A stretch of 64,000 nt of DNA. Source: JANNAT01 sp031422555. Its GTDB lineage: Bacteria; Pseudomonadota; Alphaproteobacteria; Rhodobacterales; Rhodobacteraceae. A program made the translations under genes and the position numbers. The stretch covers positions 72,939-136,938 of the forward strand of contig JANPLZ010000033.1 in NCBI GenBank assembly GCA_031422555.1, in the 5' to 3' direction. This document shows, piece by piece, positions 25,502-34,495 of the stretch. The stretch's first letter is position 1. Each line of letters begins with the position of its first letter. The notes beneath the pieces are model-generated. The model did no database searches and was not told where the DNA came from. It saw only the letters and a program-made list of their open reading frames with translations.

Positions 25502-26403
25502 TTGCTGGCACTTTTGGGGTCTAACACGTCGCGTAGCCCGTCACCCAACAGGTTGAACCCCAAGGACACGATGAAAATAGCCAGCCCCGGCATCGTGGCG
25601 ACCCACCATTGTTCGAACAAAAACTTGCGCCCGGCAGATATCATCAGCCCCCATTCGGGCAGTGGCGGTTGCACGCCAAGGCCAAGGAAACCCAAACCGG
25701 CTGCGGTTAGAATTACCCCCGCCATATCCAGCGTGACGCGGATGATCACCGAGGGCAGACACATCGGCATCACATGGCCCCAGATCACGCGCATGGGCCC
25801 CGCGCCTTGCAGTTTGACCGCCGCGATATAGTCAGAATTGCGCACCGTCAGGGTTTCGGCGCGCGCGACGCGGGCATAGGGCGGCCAGGCGGTAAGGGCA
25901 ATGGCCAGCACGGCGTTTTCCATCCCCGGCCCCAGCACGGCCACCAAAGCCAGCGCCAGGATCAGCTTGGGGAAGGCCAGAAAAATATCCGTGATCCGCA
26001 TCAGGATCACATCCACCCAGCCGCCGAAATACCCCGCAACCGTGCCAATGATCAGCCCCGCCACCGGGGCGGTCAGGATCACCAGCAGCACGATATATAG
26101 GGTGATCCGGCTGCCATACAGCAATCGTGTCAGGATATCGCGGCCAAAATCATCGGTGCCCAGCCAGTTTCCGGACGTGCCCGGCGGCAACAATCGGCGC
26201 GACAGGTCTTGCGCAATCGGGTCATGCGGGGCCAGCAGGGGGGCAAAGATGGCGACCAATATCAACGTCACACTGATGATCAGCCCGATGACCGCCAAGC
26301 GGTTCCGGCGCAGGCGCAGCCAGCTTAGATAGGCTTGGCCCAAACGGGCTTGGGCGCGCGATGATGGATTTGGCTCTCGCAGCCATGCAATCGTGCCGCT
26401 CAT
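25498..26403 (-). CDS. Dipeptide/oligopeptide ABC transporter permease (DppC-type)
   Basis: 301 residues with an N-terminal OppC_N segment (about residues 25-75) and the BPD_transp_1 domain with five or six helices. The EAA-loop region ARAETLTVRNSDYIAAVKLQG contacts an ATPase subunit. It overlaps both neighbours by 4 bases and forms the translocation channel with the DppB-type partner in the inner membrane. Confidence 0.93.
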   Translation of the reverse strand: MSGTIAWLREPNPSSRAQARLGQAYLSWLRLRRNRLAVIGLIISVTLILVAIFAPLLAPHDPIAQDLSRRLLPPGTSGNWLGTDDFGRDILTRLLYGSRITLYIVLLVILTAPVAGLIIGTVAGYFGGWVDVILMRITDIFLAFPKLILALALVAVLGPGMENAVLAIALTAWPPYARVARAETLTVRNSDYIAAVKLQGAGPMRVIWGHVMPMCLPSVIIRVTLDMAGVILTAAGLGFLGLGVQPPLPEWGLMISAGRKFLFEQWWVATMPGLAIFIVSLGFNLLGDGLRDVLDPKSASK

Positions 26404-27461
26404 GTGCGCGCCCTTGGATCAAACAAGCGATACAGCAGGTCAGACAGCATGTTCAGCCCGATATAGGCCATGCCCACCACCACTGTGCCGCCCAGAACCG
26501 CCGGCATATCAGCCACCAGCAGCGCGTCGGTGATGTAACTGCCAAGCCCCGGCCACGCGAAGATGGTTTCGGTCAGAACCGCCCCTTCCAGCAGATAGGC
26601 ATAGGACAGCGCCACCACCGTGATCAGCGGCACCATGACGTTTTTCAGCGCGTGCACCCAGATCACGCGGGATTCCGGCATGCCCTTGACCCGCGCGGTG
26701 GTGATATATTCCTGACCCAGTTCGTTCATCATAAAGCTGCGGGTCATCCGGCTGATATAGGCCATCGAGATATAGGCCAGCAAACCGGCCGGCAGAATGA
26801 TATGCGAAAACGCGTTGGCGAACATATCGGGGCGGCCATTCAGCAGCGTGTCGATCAGGATCATGCCGGTATATTGCGTCAGCTCAAAATCCATCTGCAT
26901 CTGAAACGCCACATCCAGCCGCCCCGGCCCGCCAACCCAACCCAGATGGCCGTAAAACAGCAACAACCCCATCAGTCCCAGCCAGAAAATCGGCATCGAA
27001 TAGCCCATCAGCCCCACCAGCCGCACGCATTGATCCAGCAAAGATCCGGGTTTGGTGGCCGCCATCACGCCTGCCGGCACGCCCACGATCACGCCGATGA
27101 TCGTGGCCAGTGTGGCCAGTTCCAGCGTGGCCGGAAACACCCGCGCCACCGCTTCGGCCACCGGTTCGCGGGTGCGGATCGACGTGCCCAGATCGCCTTG
27201 CAGGGTGTTGCCAATGTAGATAGCGAATTGATACCACATCGGCTCGTCCAGCCCCAGTTTGGTGCGGGTATCGTCGATTTGCGCTTGCGTGGCGCGTTCG
27301 CCCAAGATCGACGTCACCGGATCAATCGGCACCACGCGGCTGATCACAAAGGTGACCGCCAGCAGGCCGATAAAGGTGACCAGCAGCGTCACCAGCGTAT
27401 TGCCGGTCTGGCGGGCAAACAGGCCAATGCGCGAAGATGAGGGGGAATTTGCCATAGACAA
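26400..27461 (-). CDS. Dipeptide/oligopeptide ABC transporter permease (DppB-type)
   Basis: 353 residues with six membrane segments and a long periplasmic loop after the first one. The C-terminal cytoplasmic EAA motif region is TTARVKGMPESRVIWVHALK. An ATG two codons inside (27455) could also start the protein. It is separated by 43 bases from the substrate-binding protein gene that heads the transporter operon. Confidence 0.92.
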   Translation of the reverse strand: MSMANSPSSSRIGLFARQTGNTLVTLLVTFIGLLAVTFVISRVVPIDPVTSILGERATQAQIDDTRTKLGLDEPMWYQFAIYIGNTLQGDLGTSIRTREPVAEAVARVFPATLELATLATIIGVIVGVPAGVMAATKPGSLLDQCVRLVGLMGYSMPIFWLGLMGLLLFYGHLGWVGGPGRLDVAFQMQMDFELTQYTGMILIDTLLNGRPDMFANAFSHIILPAGLLAYISMAYISRMTRSFMMNELGQEYITTARVKGMPESRVIWVHALKNVMVPLITVVALSYAYLLEGAVLTETIFAWPGLGSYITDALLVADMPAVLGGTVVVGMAYIGLNMLSDLLYRLFDPRART

Positions 27462-27504
27462 AGTCGGGCGCGCGGCGGGTTTGCCCCACCGCGCGCCGGA
27501 CGAT

Positions 27505-29103
27505 TTACTTTGAAATCAGCCAGTAGGCAGCCGAATCCGTCGCCCCACCGGTGTAGAAATCCTTCAAATTGGCGCGAAGCCCGGTTTGATAGGCGACCTG
27601 AAACATGGTGATAAAGGGCGAGGTTTCACGGTGCTTGGTTTGCAGTTCCGCATACATCTCCACCCGCTTGGCCGGATCGCGTTCCAGCACTGCCGCCTGG
27701 CTTAGCGGGCCCAATTCGCCCGGATCATAGGCGTTGCGCCATGCCAAATAACCGGTGGCCTTGGCCTCGTCAGTATTATTGGGGTTTTCGGCAAACGTCG
27801 ACGAGTTGGTGTTCGGATCGGGGTAATCCGGCCCCCAGCTTTGCAATGTGGCCTGATGCAGGCGGCCACGGTATTCTTCCAACTGCTCGGCGCCTTCGCC
27901 AACCTTCAATTCAACCGTGATGCCGATCTGGCCAAAGGTGTTCTGGATCGACTGCGCCATATCCATCCGGTCGGCGGCGTTGCGCACCGACAAGATGATC
28001 TTGGTATCGGTCACGCCCGATTCCGCGACCAGCGCCTTGGCCTTTTCCACGTCCAGCGCGAAAGGCGTATCTTCCAGCGCGCCCAGATAGCCGTTGGGCA
28101 AGAAGGCCTGATGCACAACCATGGAACCCTTCAGGAAGGTATCGGTCATGCCTTTGTAATCGACCGCCCAGCGCATCGCCTCAAGGAATTTCGGGTTCTT
28201 GAAACGCTCATCTTTCTGGTTGAACGACAGATAGAAAATCTGCCCGCCCACATCGGCCTGAATGCGGATATCGGCGTTGCCGGTCAGACCTTCGATATCG
28301 GTGGGCGTCAGTTCACGCGCGATATCAATATCACCCTTTTCGATCTGCAAGCGCTGCGTCGCAGCTTCGGGCACATGCATCATAAAGACCTTGGCCAGTT
28401 TGGCATCGCCGCGCCAATGGCCGGGCCGCATTTCCAGAACGTAACCTTCGTTCGGCTTGAAGGATTTCAGCGTATAGGCCCCGGTGCCCGCCGAATTGTT
28501 CTTCAGCCACGCATTGCCCATATCGCCGTCAACTTCGTTGGCCATGACGGTTTTTTCGTCAACAATCGACGCCACACCGGCCGTCAGGCAGTTGTAAAGG
28601 AAGGTCGGTGCATAGGGCTTGTCGACTTTGATGATGACGTTTTCGCCATCCGCCGTCACCATGGTGTCAACGTTTTCTGCGGTCCAGCCGAATTGATTCA
28701 GGATAAACGCCGGGGTTTTGTTGATCTTTACCGCGCGTTGCAGCGAAAACGCCGCGTCTTCGGCGCGCAGCGGGTTGCCCGATGAAAAAGTGATGCCTTG
28801 CTTGATGTGAAAAGTGAACGTCAGGCCATCGTCAGAGGCGGTCCAACTGTCAGACAGGCCCGGAATCATTCCACTGGTGGCCGGATCAAGTTCGACCAGA
28901 CCGTCATAAGTATTGTTGTTCAGATCAAGGCCGGAAAATTCATAGGCCTCATGCGGGTCCAGCGACACGATGTCGTCGATGGCATCGGCCACCACCAGCG
29001 TATCGGCGGGGGTTTCGGCAAAAAGCGCCGCCGGAGCCGTGCCCAGCATCAATGCCGCAATCGCAACAGCCCCGATACCACGCAGCTTAGGATCAATTTT
29101 CAT
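27505..29103 (-). CDS. Peptide ABC transporter periplasmic substrate-binding protein (SBP_bac_5 family)
   Basis: 532 residues from ATG 29103, which has an AAGGAG site 6 bases upstream; the frame is open above that but without support. An N-terminal signal peptide (about residues 1-30, ending ALFAET) precedes the family 5 solute-binding fold with LDPHEAYEFSG and GLSDSWTASDDGLTFTFHI. No lipobox cysteine is seen, so it is a soluble periplasmic protein. It delivers peptides or related solutes to the DppBCDF-type genes downstream. Ligand specificity cannot be read. Confidence 0.93.
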   Translation of the reverse strand: MKIDPKLRGIGAVAIAALMLGTAPAALFAETPADTLVVADAIDDIVSLDPHEAYEFSGLDLNNNTYDGLVELDPATSGMIPGLSDSWTASDDGLTFTFHIKQGITFSSGNPLRAEDAAFSLQRAVKINKTPAFILNQFGWTAENVDTMVTADGENVIIKVDKPYAPTFLYNCLTAGVASIVDEKTVMANEVDGDMGNAWLKNNSAGTGAYTLKSFKPNEGYVLEMRPGHWRGDAKLAKVFMMHVPEAATQRLQIEKGDIDIARELTPTDIEGLTGNADIRIQADVGGQIFYLSFNQKDERFKNPKFLEAMRWAVDYKGMTDTFLKGSMVVHQAFLPNGYLGALEDTPFALDVEKAKALVAESGVTDTKIILSVRNAADRMDMAQSIQNTFGQIGITVELKVGEGAEQLEEYRGRLHQATLQSWGPDYPDPNTNSSTFAENPNNTDEAKATGYLAWRNAYDPGELGPLSQAAVLERDPAKRVEMYAELQTKHRETSPFITMFQVAYQTGLRANLKDFYTGGATDSAAYWLISK

Positions 29104-29154
29104 TGCTAACTCCTTGATTTTGATAAATTTGGCAGTGACCCCGACTGAGTCTTG

Positions 29155-29181
29155 GGGCAATTCTTGACCAATTGGGCAATT
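29155..29181. promoter_or_regulatory. Direct repeat upstream of the peptide transporter operon
   Basis: GGGCAATT occurs at 29155-29162 and 29174-29181, one start 19 bases after the other, about 50 to 80 bases ahead of the substrate-binding-protein ATG on the minus strand. A TTGACA box on the minus strand lies just upstream of the pair (about 29199-29204). Spacing near two helical turns fits a dimeric regulator. The role is inferred. Confidence 0.3.
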
Positions 29182-29289
29182 TCCCTGCCCCGTTGTCAAC
29201 AAGCGGTTACAAAATTAGGCGGGATTGGCGTTTTAAGTTCAAAATATACATCCGTTCAACCACAGGCTGTGGATGTGTCGTGCAAGGTG

Positions 29290-30258
29290 TCAGGTCAAAA
29301 ATCCATCGGTGGCGTGCACCATGGCATCGGCGATCCCCGGCTCGGTGCCGGTATGGCCTGCGTCGTCGATGATGCGCAAGGCCGCGTCGGGCCAAACCTT
29401 GTGCAGATCCCATGCGTTTTGCAGGGGCGTGCAGACGTCATAACGGCCATGGATGATCACCCCGGGAATCGCTGCCAAGCGGTTCGCGTTGGCCAAAATC
29501 CAGTCATCGCGATCAAAAAAGCCACCATGCGTGAAATAGTGACATTCAATCGCTGCAAAGGCGGCGGCGAAATGATCATCGGAAAAATCATCCATGCGCG
29601 CCGGGTTGGGCAGCAAGGATATCGTGGTGCCTTCCCACCGGCTCCACGCGCGGGCACAGGCGGTTTTCTCGGGGCCATCGGGGCCAGTCAGGCGTTTGGA
29701 ATAGGCGGCCAGCAGATTACCCCGTTCTTCCACCGGGATAGGCGCCACAAAGCCCTGCCAAGCATCGGGAAACAACGTTGACGCACCCGATTGATAAAAC
29801 CAGTCGATTTCAAACTTGCGGATCATGAAGATGCCGCGCAGGACCAGTTCGGTCACCCGCGCCGGATGGGTGATGGCATAGGCCAGCGCCAGCGTTGACC
29901 CCCAACTGCCGCCCACCACTTGCCAGCGCTCAATCTCAAGATTCGTGCGCAGTTTTTCGATGTCGGCGATCAGATCCCAGGTGGTGTTGTCGGTCAGGCT
30001 GGCATGCGGCGTCGAGTGCCCGCAACCGCGCTGATCAAACAGGATGATGCGATAGCGGGCCGGGTCATGGCCTTGGCGCAAAAACGGCGAAATCCCGCCA
30101 CCGGGGCCGCCATGTAATACCAAGGCGGGCTTGCCATCCGGATTGCCGCATTCTTCATAGTAAATCTCGTGCAGGTCAGACACCGCCAAGCGCCCGCAGG
30201 TGTAGGGCGTGATTTCGGGATACAATGTGCGGCGTGGCGGTTGCGCGGCGTCAGTCAT
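29290..30258 (-). CDS. pip: Prolyl aminopeptidase (proline iminopeptidase)
   Basis: 322 residues, alpha/beta hydrolase of family S33. The oxyanion-hole motif HGGPGGG is near residues 49-55, the nucleophile Ser118 lies in GGSWGSTLALAY, and DQRGCGHS matches the family. It removes N-terminal proline from peptides in the cytoplasm. It starts within the last codons of the upstream beta-lactamase-fold gene, so the two are coupled. Together with the peptide transporter and dipeptidase it forms a peptide utilisation block. Confidence 0.93.
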   Translation of the reverse strand: MTDAAQPPRRTLYPEITPYTCGRLAVSDLHEIYYEECGNPDGKPALVLHGGPGGGISPFLRQGHDPARYRIILFDQRGCGHSTPHASLTDNTTWDLIADIEKLRTNLEIERWQVVGGSWGSTLALAYAITHPARVTELVLRGIFMIRKFEIDWFYQSGASTLFPDAWQGFVAPIPVEERGNLLAAYSKRLTGPDGPEKTACARAWSRWEGTTISLLPNPARMDDFSDDHFAAAFAAIECHYFTHGGFFDRDDWILANANRLAAIPGVIIHGRYDVCTPLQNAWDLHKVWPDAALRIIDDAGHTGTEPGIADAMVHATDGFLT

Positions 30259-31174
30259 GCAGCATACTTTCGGCCCGGTCCCAGATCATCCGTCCAATCG
30301 CCGGAAAGGCCATCGGATGGGTTTGCGCCAGTCCCTGCCCTTGGGTCATCACCACCACCGTCAAGGGTTTGCGATGCGGGGCTGCGATGCGGATCATATC
30401 GTGTTTGAACCAGGACGCATTCGGATCGCCGGTCCACAGGTTATGCCCCGCTTTGGACCAGATCCGGCAGCCGCCGGGCAGATCGGCCCCCAGATATTCG
30501 GCCAGTTGGTAATGCGGGTTGGCGGCGTCGGGGCTTTTGGCGTCACGGTATAGCATCTGCTGGGCGCGCCGCTTTACTTCGGGCAACAAGGGCAAGTCGC
30601 CATCAAACAGCGCCCACATCAGCCGCGCCGTGGCATGTGGGGTCAGCGCGTTCAGGTTTGCGCCATCCACCCCGGCAAATTGCGCCTCGCGGCCATAGCG
30701 GGTGTCATCCATCAGCTTTTGGGCAATGCTGCAGCCGTCAAATTCGGGCCAATCCAACGCGGCAAACCAGCGGTTCAACCGCCCCCGCTTTATTGTCCAA
30801 TCCATGTAATCGGCCCCTTCCAGCAGCGTATCGCCGGTGGTGCCTGTCAGCACGTCGATCACGTAATTCGTCGCGGTATTTGACGACCAGCGGATCATAT
30901 CGGCCAGAGCGCGGTCAAGTTCACTGTGGGCTGTCAGCCTTTGCGCCGACAAGGCCGCGAAGGCATGCACAAGATGAAAGGTTTTCACCAGCGAACACGG
31001 ATAACAGCGCCAATCGCCGCGATGCGAAAATCCTTCGGGGCCCGCAGCCCCCGGCGTCAGCATCACAAGACCCAACTGATCAGCCACCAGCCCCTGACCC
31101 GCGAACCCCGCGGTCAAAGCCGCCACAAGATCGGTGCCAAGCCGCTGCCACGCCGGGGTTTGGGTGAAGAACAT
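30251..31174 (-). CDS. Serine beta-lactamase-fold hydrolase (class A-like), probably cytoplasmic
   Basis: 307 residues from ATG 31174, preceded by CAGGAGA. The class A-like catalytic elements are present: S61-L-V-K64, SSN in WSSNTATNYV in place of SDN, and KAG in WSKAGHN in place of KTG. No signal peptide is seen, so it is not a conventional periplasmic resistance enzyme. It overlaps pip by 8 bases. It could be a D-stereospecific or cyclic-peptide amidase feeding the dipeptidase block. Antibiotic resistance cannot be inferred. Confidence 0.75.
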   Translation of the reverse strand: MFFTQTPAWQRLGTDLVAALTAGFAGQGLVADQLGLVMLTPGAAGPEGFSHRGDWRCYPCSLVKTFHLVHAFAALSAQRLTAHSELDRALADMIRWSSNTATNYVIDVLTGTTGDTLLEGADYMDWTIKRGRLNRWFAALDWPEFDGCSIAQKLMDDTRYGREAQFAGVDGANLNALTPHATARLMWALFDGDLPLLPEVKRRAQQMLYRDAKSPDAANPHYQLAEYLGADLPGGCRIWSKAGHNLWTGDPNASWFKHDMIRIAAPHRKPLTVVVMTQGQGLAQTHPMAFPAIGRMIWDRAESMLHD

Positions 31175-31365
31175 CGCGGTCTCCTGTCTGTGGGCCAAGC
31201 GTAGCTTGATGTTTTCGCTCTGGCCAGTGGCAGAACAACGCCAAGATGTAGATTGCAGAGGCCTGTGCCATCGGCATCCCATGGCCGCAGCGGCGTGCGC
31301 CACGACCATTGCGCTGGCCGCGGGGCCGGGATCATGCCAGATTGCCCAAAGTCAAAGGCAAGCCG

Positions 31366-32289
31366 ATGTCAAAAATCATCATCTCTTGTGCGATCACCGG
31401 GTCTATTCATACACCGTCGATGTCGCCGTTTCTGCCGATCACCGGGGCCGAAATTGCAGCATCGGCCATCGGCGCGGCACAGGCGGGGGCGGCGATCTTG
31501 CATTTGCATGCGCGCAATCCGGCCAATGGCCATCCGTCCAGTGACCCCGCGCATTGGTCGTTTGTGCCCACTATATTTGCCGGATGCGATGCGGTGGTGA
31601 ACATGACCACGGGCGGATCGGCCATCATGTCGCTGGATCAGCGGCTGGCCGCGCCGATGGCATATGCCCCCGAGATGTGCAGTCTTAACATGGGGTCGAT
31701 GAATTTCGCGCTGTATCCGATGGCGGCCAAGATCACCGACTGGCGGTTTGACTGGGAAAAGCCGTTCCTCGAAAACTCGGACGATGTGGTGTTCAAAAAC
31801 ACGCCCCGCGACATTGCGCAGGTGCTGCACCAGATGGGTCATCTGCGCGGTGCGCGGTTTGAATTTGAATGCTATGACCTGTCGCACCTGACGATGCTGA
31901 AACATTTTGTGGATCGCGGGTTGGTGGCGGGGCCGCTGTTCATTCAATTCGTCTTTGGCGTCTTGGGCGGCATGGCGGCCGAGCCGGACACGCTGACTTT
32001 GCTGAAACGCACGGCGGACCGGTTGTTTGGCGACAGCTATCAGTTTTCCGTGCTGGCGGCGGGGCGGATGCAAATTCCGATGGCAACCATGGCGGCGGCG
32101 ATGGGGGGGCATGTGCGGGTCGGCCTGGAAGACAGCCTTTATCTGCGCCGGGGCGTTCTGGCGCAAAGCAATGCCGAACAGGTTGCGCTGATCCGTGGCA
32201 TCGTGGAAGGGCTGGGCCGCGCGGTGGCCACCCCGGATGAGGCCCGCGCGCTGCTGGGACTGAAGGGCGCTGCGAGGGGTGCGGTGTGA
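31366..32289 (+). CDS. Beta-keto acid cleavage enzyme (BKACE, DUF849)
   Basis: 307 residues from ATG 31366. A TIM-barrel enzyme with the zinc-binding pair in LHLHARNP near the N terminus and typical family segments MTTGGSAI and HVRVGLEDSLYL. BKACE enzymes condense a beta-keto acid with acetyl-CoA, giving acetoacetate and a CoA ester; the 3-keto-5-aminohexanoate enzyme of lysine fermentation is the founding example. No lysine-fermentation genes are near, so the substrate is open. It is coupled to a GNAT acetyltransferase and divergent from the beta-lactamase-fold gene. Confidence 0.9.
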   Translation: MSKIIISCAITGSIHTPSMSPFLPITGAEIAASAIGAAQAGAAILHLHARNPANGHPSSDPAHWSFVPTIFAGCDAVVNMTTGGSAIMSLDQRLAAPMAYAPEMCSLNMGSMNFALYPMAAKITDWRFDWEKPFLENSDDVVFKNTPRDIAQVLHQMGHLRGARFEFECYDLSHLTMLKHFVDRGLVAGPLFIQFVFGVLGGMAAEPDTLTLLKRTADRLFGDSYQFSVLAAGRMQIPMATMAAAMGGHVRVGLEDSLYLRRGVLAQSNAEQVALIRGIVEGLGRAVATPDEARALLGLKGAARGAV

Positions 32290-32747
32290 TCGCCTATCGC
32301 AGGGCAACGGCGGATGATGTGCCGGTTTTGCGCGCGATGCTGCAAAGTTTGTCGGACCATGATGGCGGCGATTATGCCGTGGGGTCGCAGCAATCGTTGC
32401 TGCAGCACGGCTTTGGCCCGCGCGCCCTGTTTCACGCAGCGATTGCCTACCGCGACGAAACACCGGTGGGGATGGTGATATTCTACCCTGATTTTTCCAC
32501 CCATCGCGGCCAACCCGGGGTTTATGTGCAAGATATTTATGTCGAGCATACCACAAGAGGGGCAGGCGTCGGGCGCGGCCTGCTGGGGTTCATGCTGCAG
32601 GTGCAGGATTGGGAGGCGCAGTATATCACGCTGGCGATCAGCCCGAAAAATGCAGGAGCGAGCGGATTTTACCATAGGCTGGGCTTTGCAGCACGTGGAT
32701 ATCAGACGATGATTTTGGCTGGCCCAGCATTTGCAGATTTGAACTGA
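32286..32747 (+). CDS. GNAT-family N-acetyltransferase
   Basis: 153 residues. Start GTG 32286 overlaps the BKACE stop by 4 bases. The acetyl-CoA pyrophosphate loop appears as RGAGVGRGLL, preceded by the beta-strand VYVQDIYVE and followed by LAISPKNAGASGFYHRLGF, a full small-molecule GNAT fold. Coupling with BKACE suggests it acetylates an amino compound in that pathway or a product of it. Substrate unknown. Confidence 0.88.
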   Translation: MIAYRRATADDVPVLRAMLQSLSDHDGGDYAVGSQQSLLQHGFGPRALFHAAIAYRDETPVGMVIFYPDFSTHRGQPGVYVQDIYVEHTTRGAGVGRGLLGFMLQVQDWEAQYITLAISPKNAGASGFYHRLGFAARGYQTMILAGPAFADLN

Positions 32748-32767
32748 CGCGCACGGGCAACGGTCCT

Positions 32768-32790
32768 GAAATTTTAAGGTGAAAAATTTC
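32768..32790 (+). terminator. AT-rich stem-loop after the GNAT gene
   Basis: GAAATTTT (32768-32775) pairs with AAAATTTC (32783-32790) around a 7-base loop, 20 bases after the stop. The stem is AT-rich and followed by GCGGCC, so it is a weak terminator candidate at the start of the 221-base gap before wza. Confidence 0.35.
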
Positions 32791-32968
32791 GCGGCCAAAT
32801 ACCGGTTTCGCGCCCTTGGTGGCAACGCCATGCCCGGTAGTGTTCAAGGCGGTTCCACGCCGATCGGCAGGGAAATGCAAAACTCTGTGGACAGTTTTCC
32901 AATGTGGCTTTTCGATATGCGCCTTATCGCCTAAGACCGATGAACGGTGATGATCCAAGGATTGGAAG

Positions 32969-34036
32969 ATGCGTAGCTTTGTCATTGTTTTTACGTGTCT
33001 TTTCGTCCTTTCGGCCTGCACAGACGGATTCGTGTCTTTTCCCGTTACCGACGACGCGCAGAAATCGCTTGGGGACGATGTCGAAATAATCCGGCTTGAT
33101 GCCAGCAACATCGGCAGCTTTACCAGCCCGGCGCGCGGCTACGCCACGTCGGAAATGGCAGGCGGATCAGGATGGGATTACCGGGTTGGTGTTGGCGATA
33201 TTCTTAACGTGATTGTCTTTGATCATCCGGAACTTACCTCACCTGCCGGACCCCAGCGCACTGCAGAAGAATCGGGATTTCGCGTGCAATCGGATGGCAC
33301 GTTCTTTTACCCCTTTATCGGGCAGGTCATGGCCAAGGGCCGCGCCCCAGAAGAGATCCGCGCCGAGGTCACGCAAAGGTTGGCGGAATACATCCCGCAA
33401 CCGCAGCTGGAAGTGCGCGTTGCGGCCTTTAACTCGCAAAGCGTGGTTGTTTCGGGCGCGGTTCGGGCCCCAAGCCGCCAAAATCTGACCACCGTGCCCG
33501 TGACTTTGATCGAGGCCATCACCGCATCGGGCGGCATCAACGAACTGGGCGATGGCCGCCGCGTCAGCATTCAGCGCGGCAGCGCCCGCTTTACTGTTGA
33601 TCTGGAAGGCTATCTGACGGCCGGGATCAAACAGAACAACCCGGTCTTGCGCAGTGGCGATGTGGTCAACGTGCCGCGCAGGCGTGCGCAGGAAGCTTAT
33701 CTGCTGGGGCAGGTGAAAAAACCTGACGTGATTGACCTGTCGCTGGAAACCGTGACGCTGACCCAGGCCATTACCCGTCAAGGCGGTTTGGATGAACCTC
33801 GTGCTGATGCGCGAGGGGTGTTTGTGTTTCGCGCCCGCAAGCCCGGTGTGATCACCGTGTTCCAGTTGGAAACCCGCGATCCTACCGGATTTTTGCTGGG
33901 CACCCGGTTTGTTTTGGAACCGGCGGACGTGATTTACGTGATCCGGTCGCCCTTGCAAAAGTGGAACGATGCGATCTCTGGCTTGCTTCCAACGGTGCAG
34001 GCGGTTACGGCAGTGGATGCTTTGACAACCAACTGA
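32969..34036 (+). CDS. wza: Outer-membrane polysaccharide export lipoprotein (Wza-like)
   Basis: 355 residues. Signal peptide with lipobox LSAC, so Cys17 is lipidated. A Poly_export domain (about residues 68-150, starting DYRVGVGDILNVIVFDHPE) precedes two or three SLBB segments (VSGAVRAPSRQNL..., LLGQVKKPDVIDL...). It forms the octameric outer-membrane channel for capsule or exopolysaccharide. wzb and wzc follow. A gap of about 220 bases upstream probably holds the promoter. Confidence 0.93.
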   Translation: MRSFVIVFTCLFVLSACTDGFVSFPVTDDAQKSLGDDVEIIRLDASNIGSFTSPARGYATSEMAGGSGWDYRVGVGDILNVIVFDHPELTSPAGPQRTAEESGFRVQSDGTFFYPFIGQVMAKGRAPEEIRAEVTQRLAEYIPQPQLEVRVAAFNSQSVVVSGAVRAPSRQNLTTVPVTLIEAITASGGINELGDGRRVSIQRGSARFTVDLEGYLTAGIKQNNPVLRSGDVVNVPRRRAQEAYLLGQVKKPDVIDLSLETVTLTQAITRQGGLDEPRADARGVFVFRARKPGVITVFQLETRDPTGFLLGTRFVLEPADVIYVIRSPLQKWNDAISGLLPTVQAVTAVDALTTN

Positions 34037-34048
34037 CGAGCGCGAACG

Positions 34049-34495
34049 ATGGTGCGAAATATTCTTGTGGTTTGCGTCGGAAACATTTGCCGGTCACCGC
34101 TGGCTGAACGGCTGTTGCAAGGCCACGCGCCGCATCTGCGTGTAACCTCGGCGGGCATCGGGGCCTTGGTTGGCCATGGCGCGGATCAGACCGCGCTGGA
34201 TATTGCCGCCGCACACGGCATTGCGCTGGACGGCCATGTTTCGCGCCAGTTCACGGCCGATCTGGGCCGCGCCGCAGACTTGATTTTGGTGATGGAGCCG
34301 GGCCATAAAGCCCAGATTGCGCGCGAAACGCCGCAGTTATCTGGCAAAACCATGCTTTTTGATCATTGGACTGGTGCTGTGGGCATTGCTGACCCATACA
34401 AACGGTCAGCCGAGTTTCACGAATTGGTTTACCAGAAAATCGAAGCCGCGGCGGCAGGCTGGATCAAAAAGCTTCCAAACGCAGGTGATGCATGA
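34049..34495 (+). CDS. wzb: Low-molecular-weight protein tyrosine phosphatase (Wzb-like)
   Basis: 148 residues. The P-loop is CVGNICRS (Cys9 to Arg15, the CX5R signature) and the general-acid Asp is D115 in DPYKRS. It removes phosphate from the tyrosine kinase encoded next, whose start overlaps its stop by 4 bases. Cycling of Wzc phosphorylation controls polymer length and export. Confidence 0.94.
   Translation: MVRNILVVCVGNICRSPLAERLLQGHAPHLRVTSAGIGALVGHGADQTALDIAAAHGIALDGHVSRQFTADLGRAADLILVMEPGHKAQIARETPQLSGKTMLFDHWTGAVGIADPYKRSAEFHELVYQKIEAAAAGWIKKLPNAGDA

Noticed and set aside
30251..31174. Antibiotic resistance beta-lactamase
   Set aside because: It lacks a signal peptide, the SDN and KTG motifs are altered, and it is coupled to a peptidase gene. 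A resistance call is not supported.
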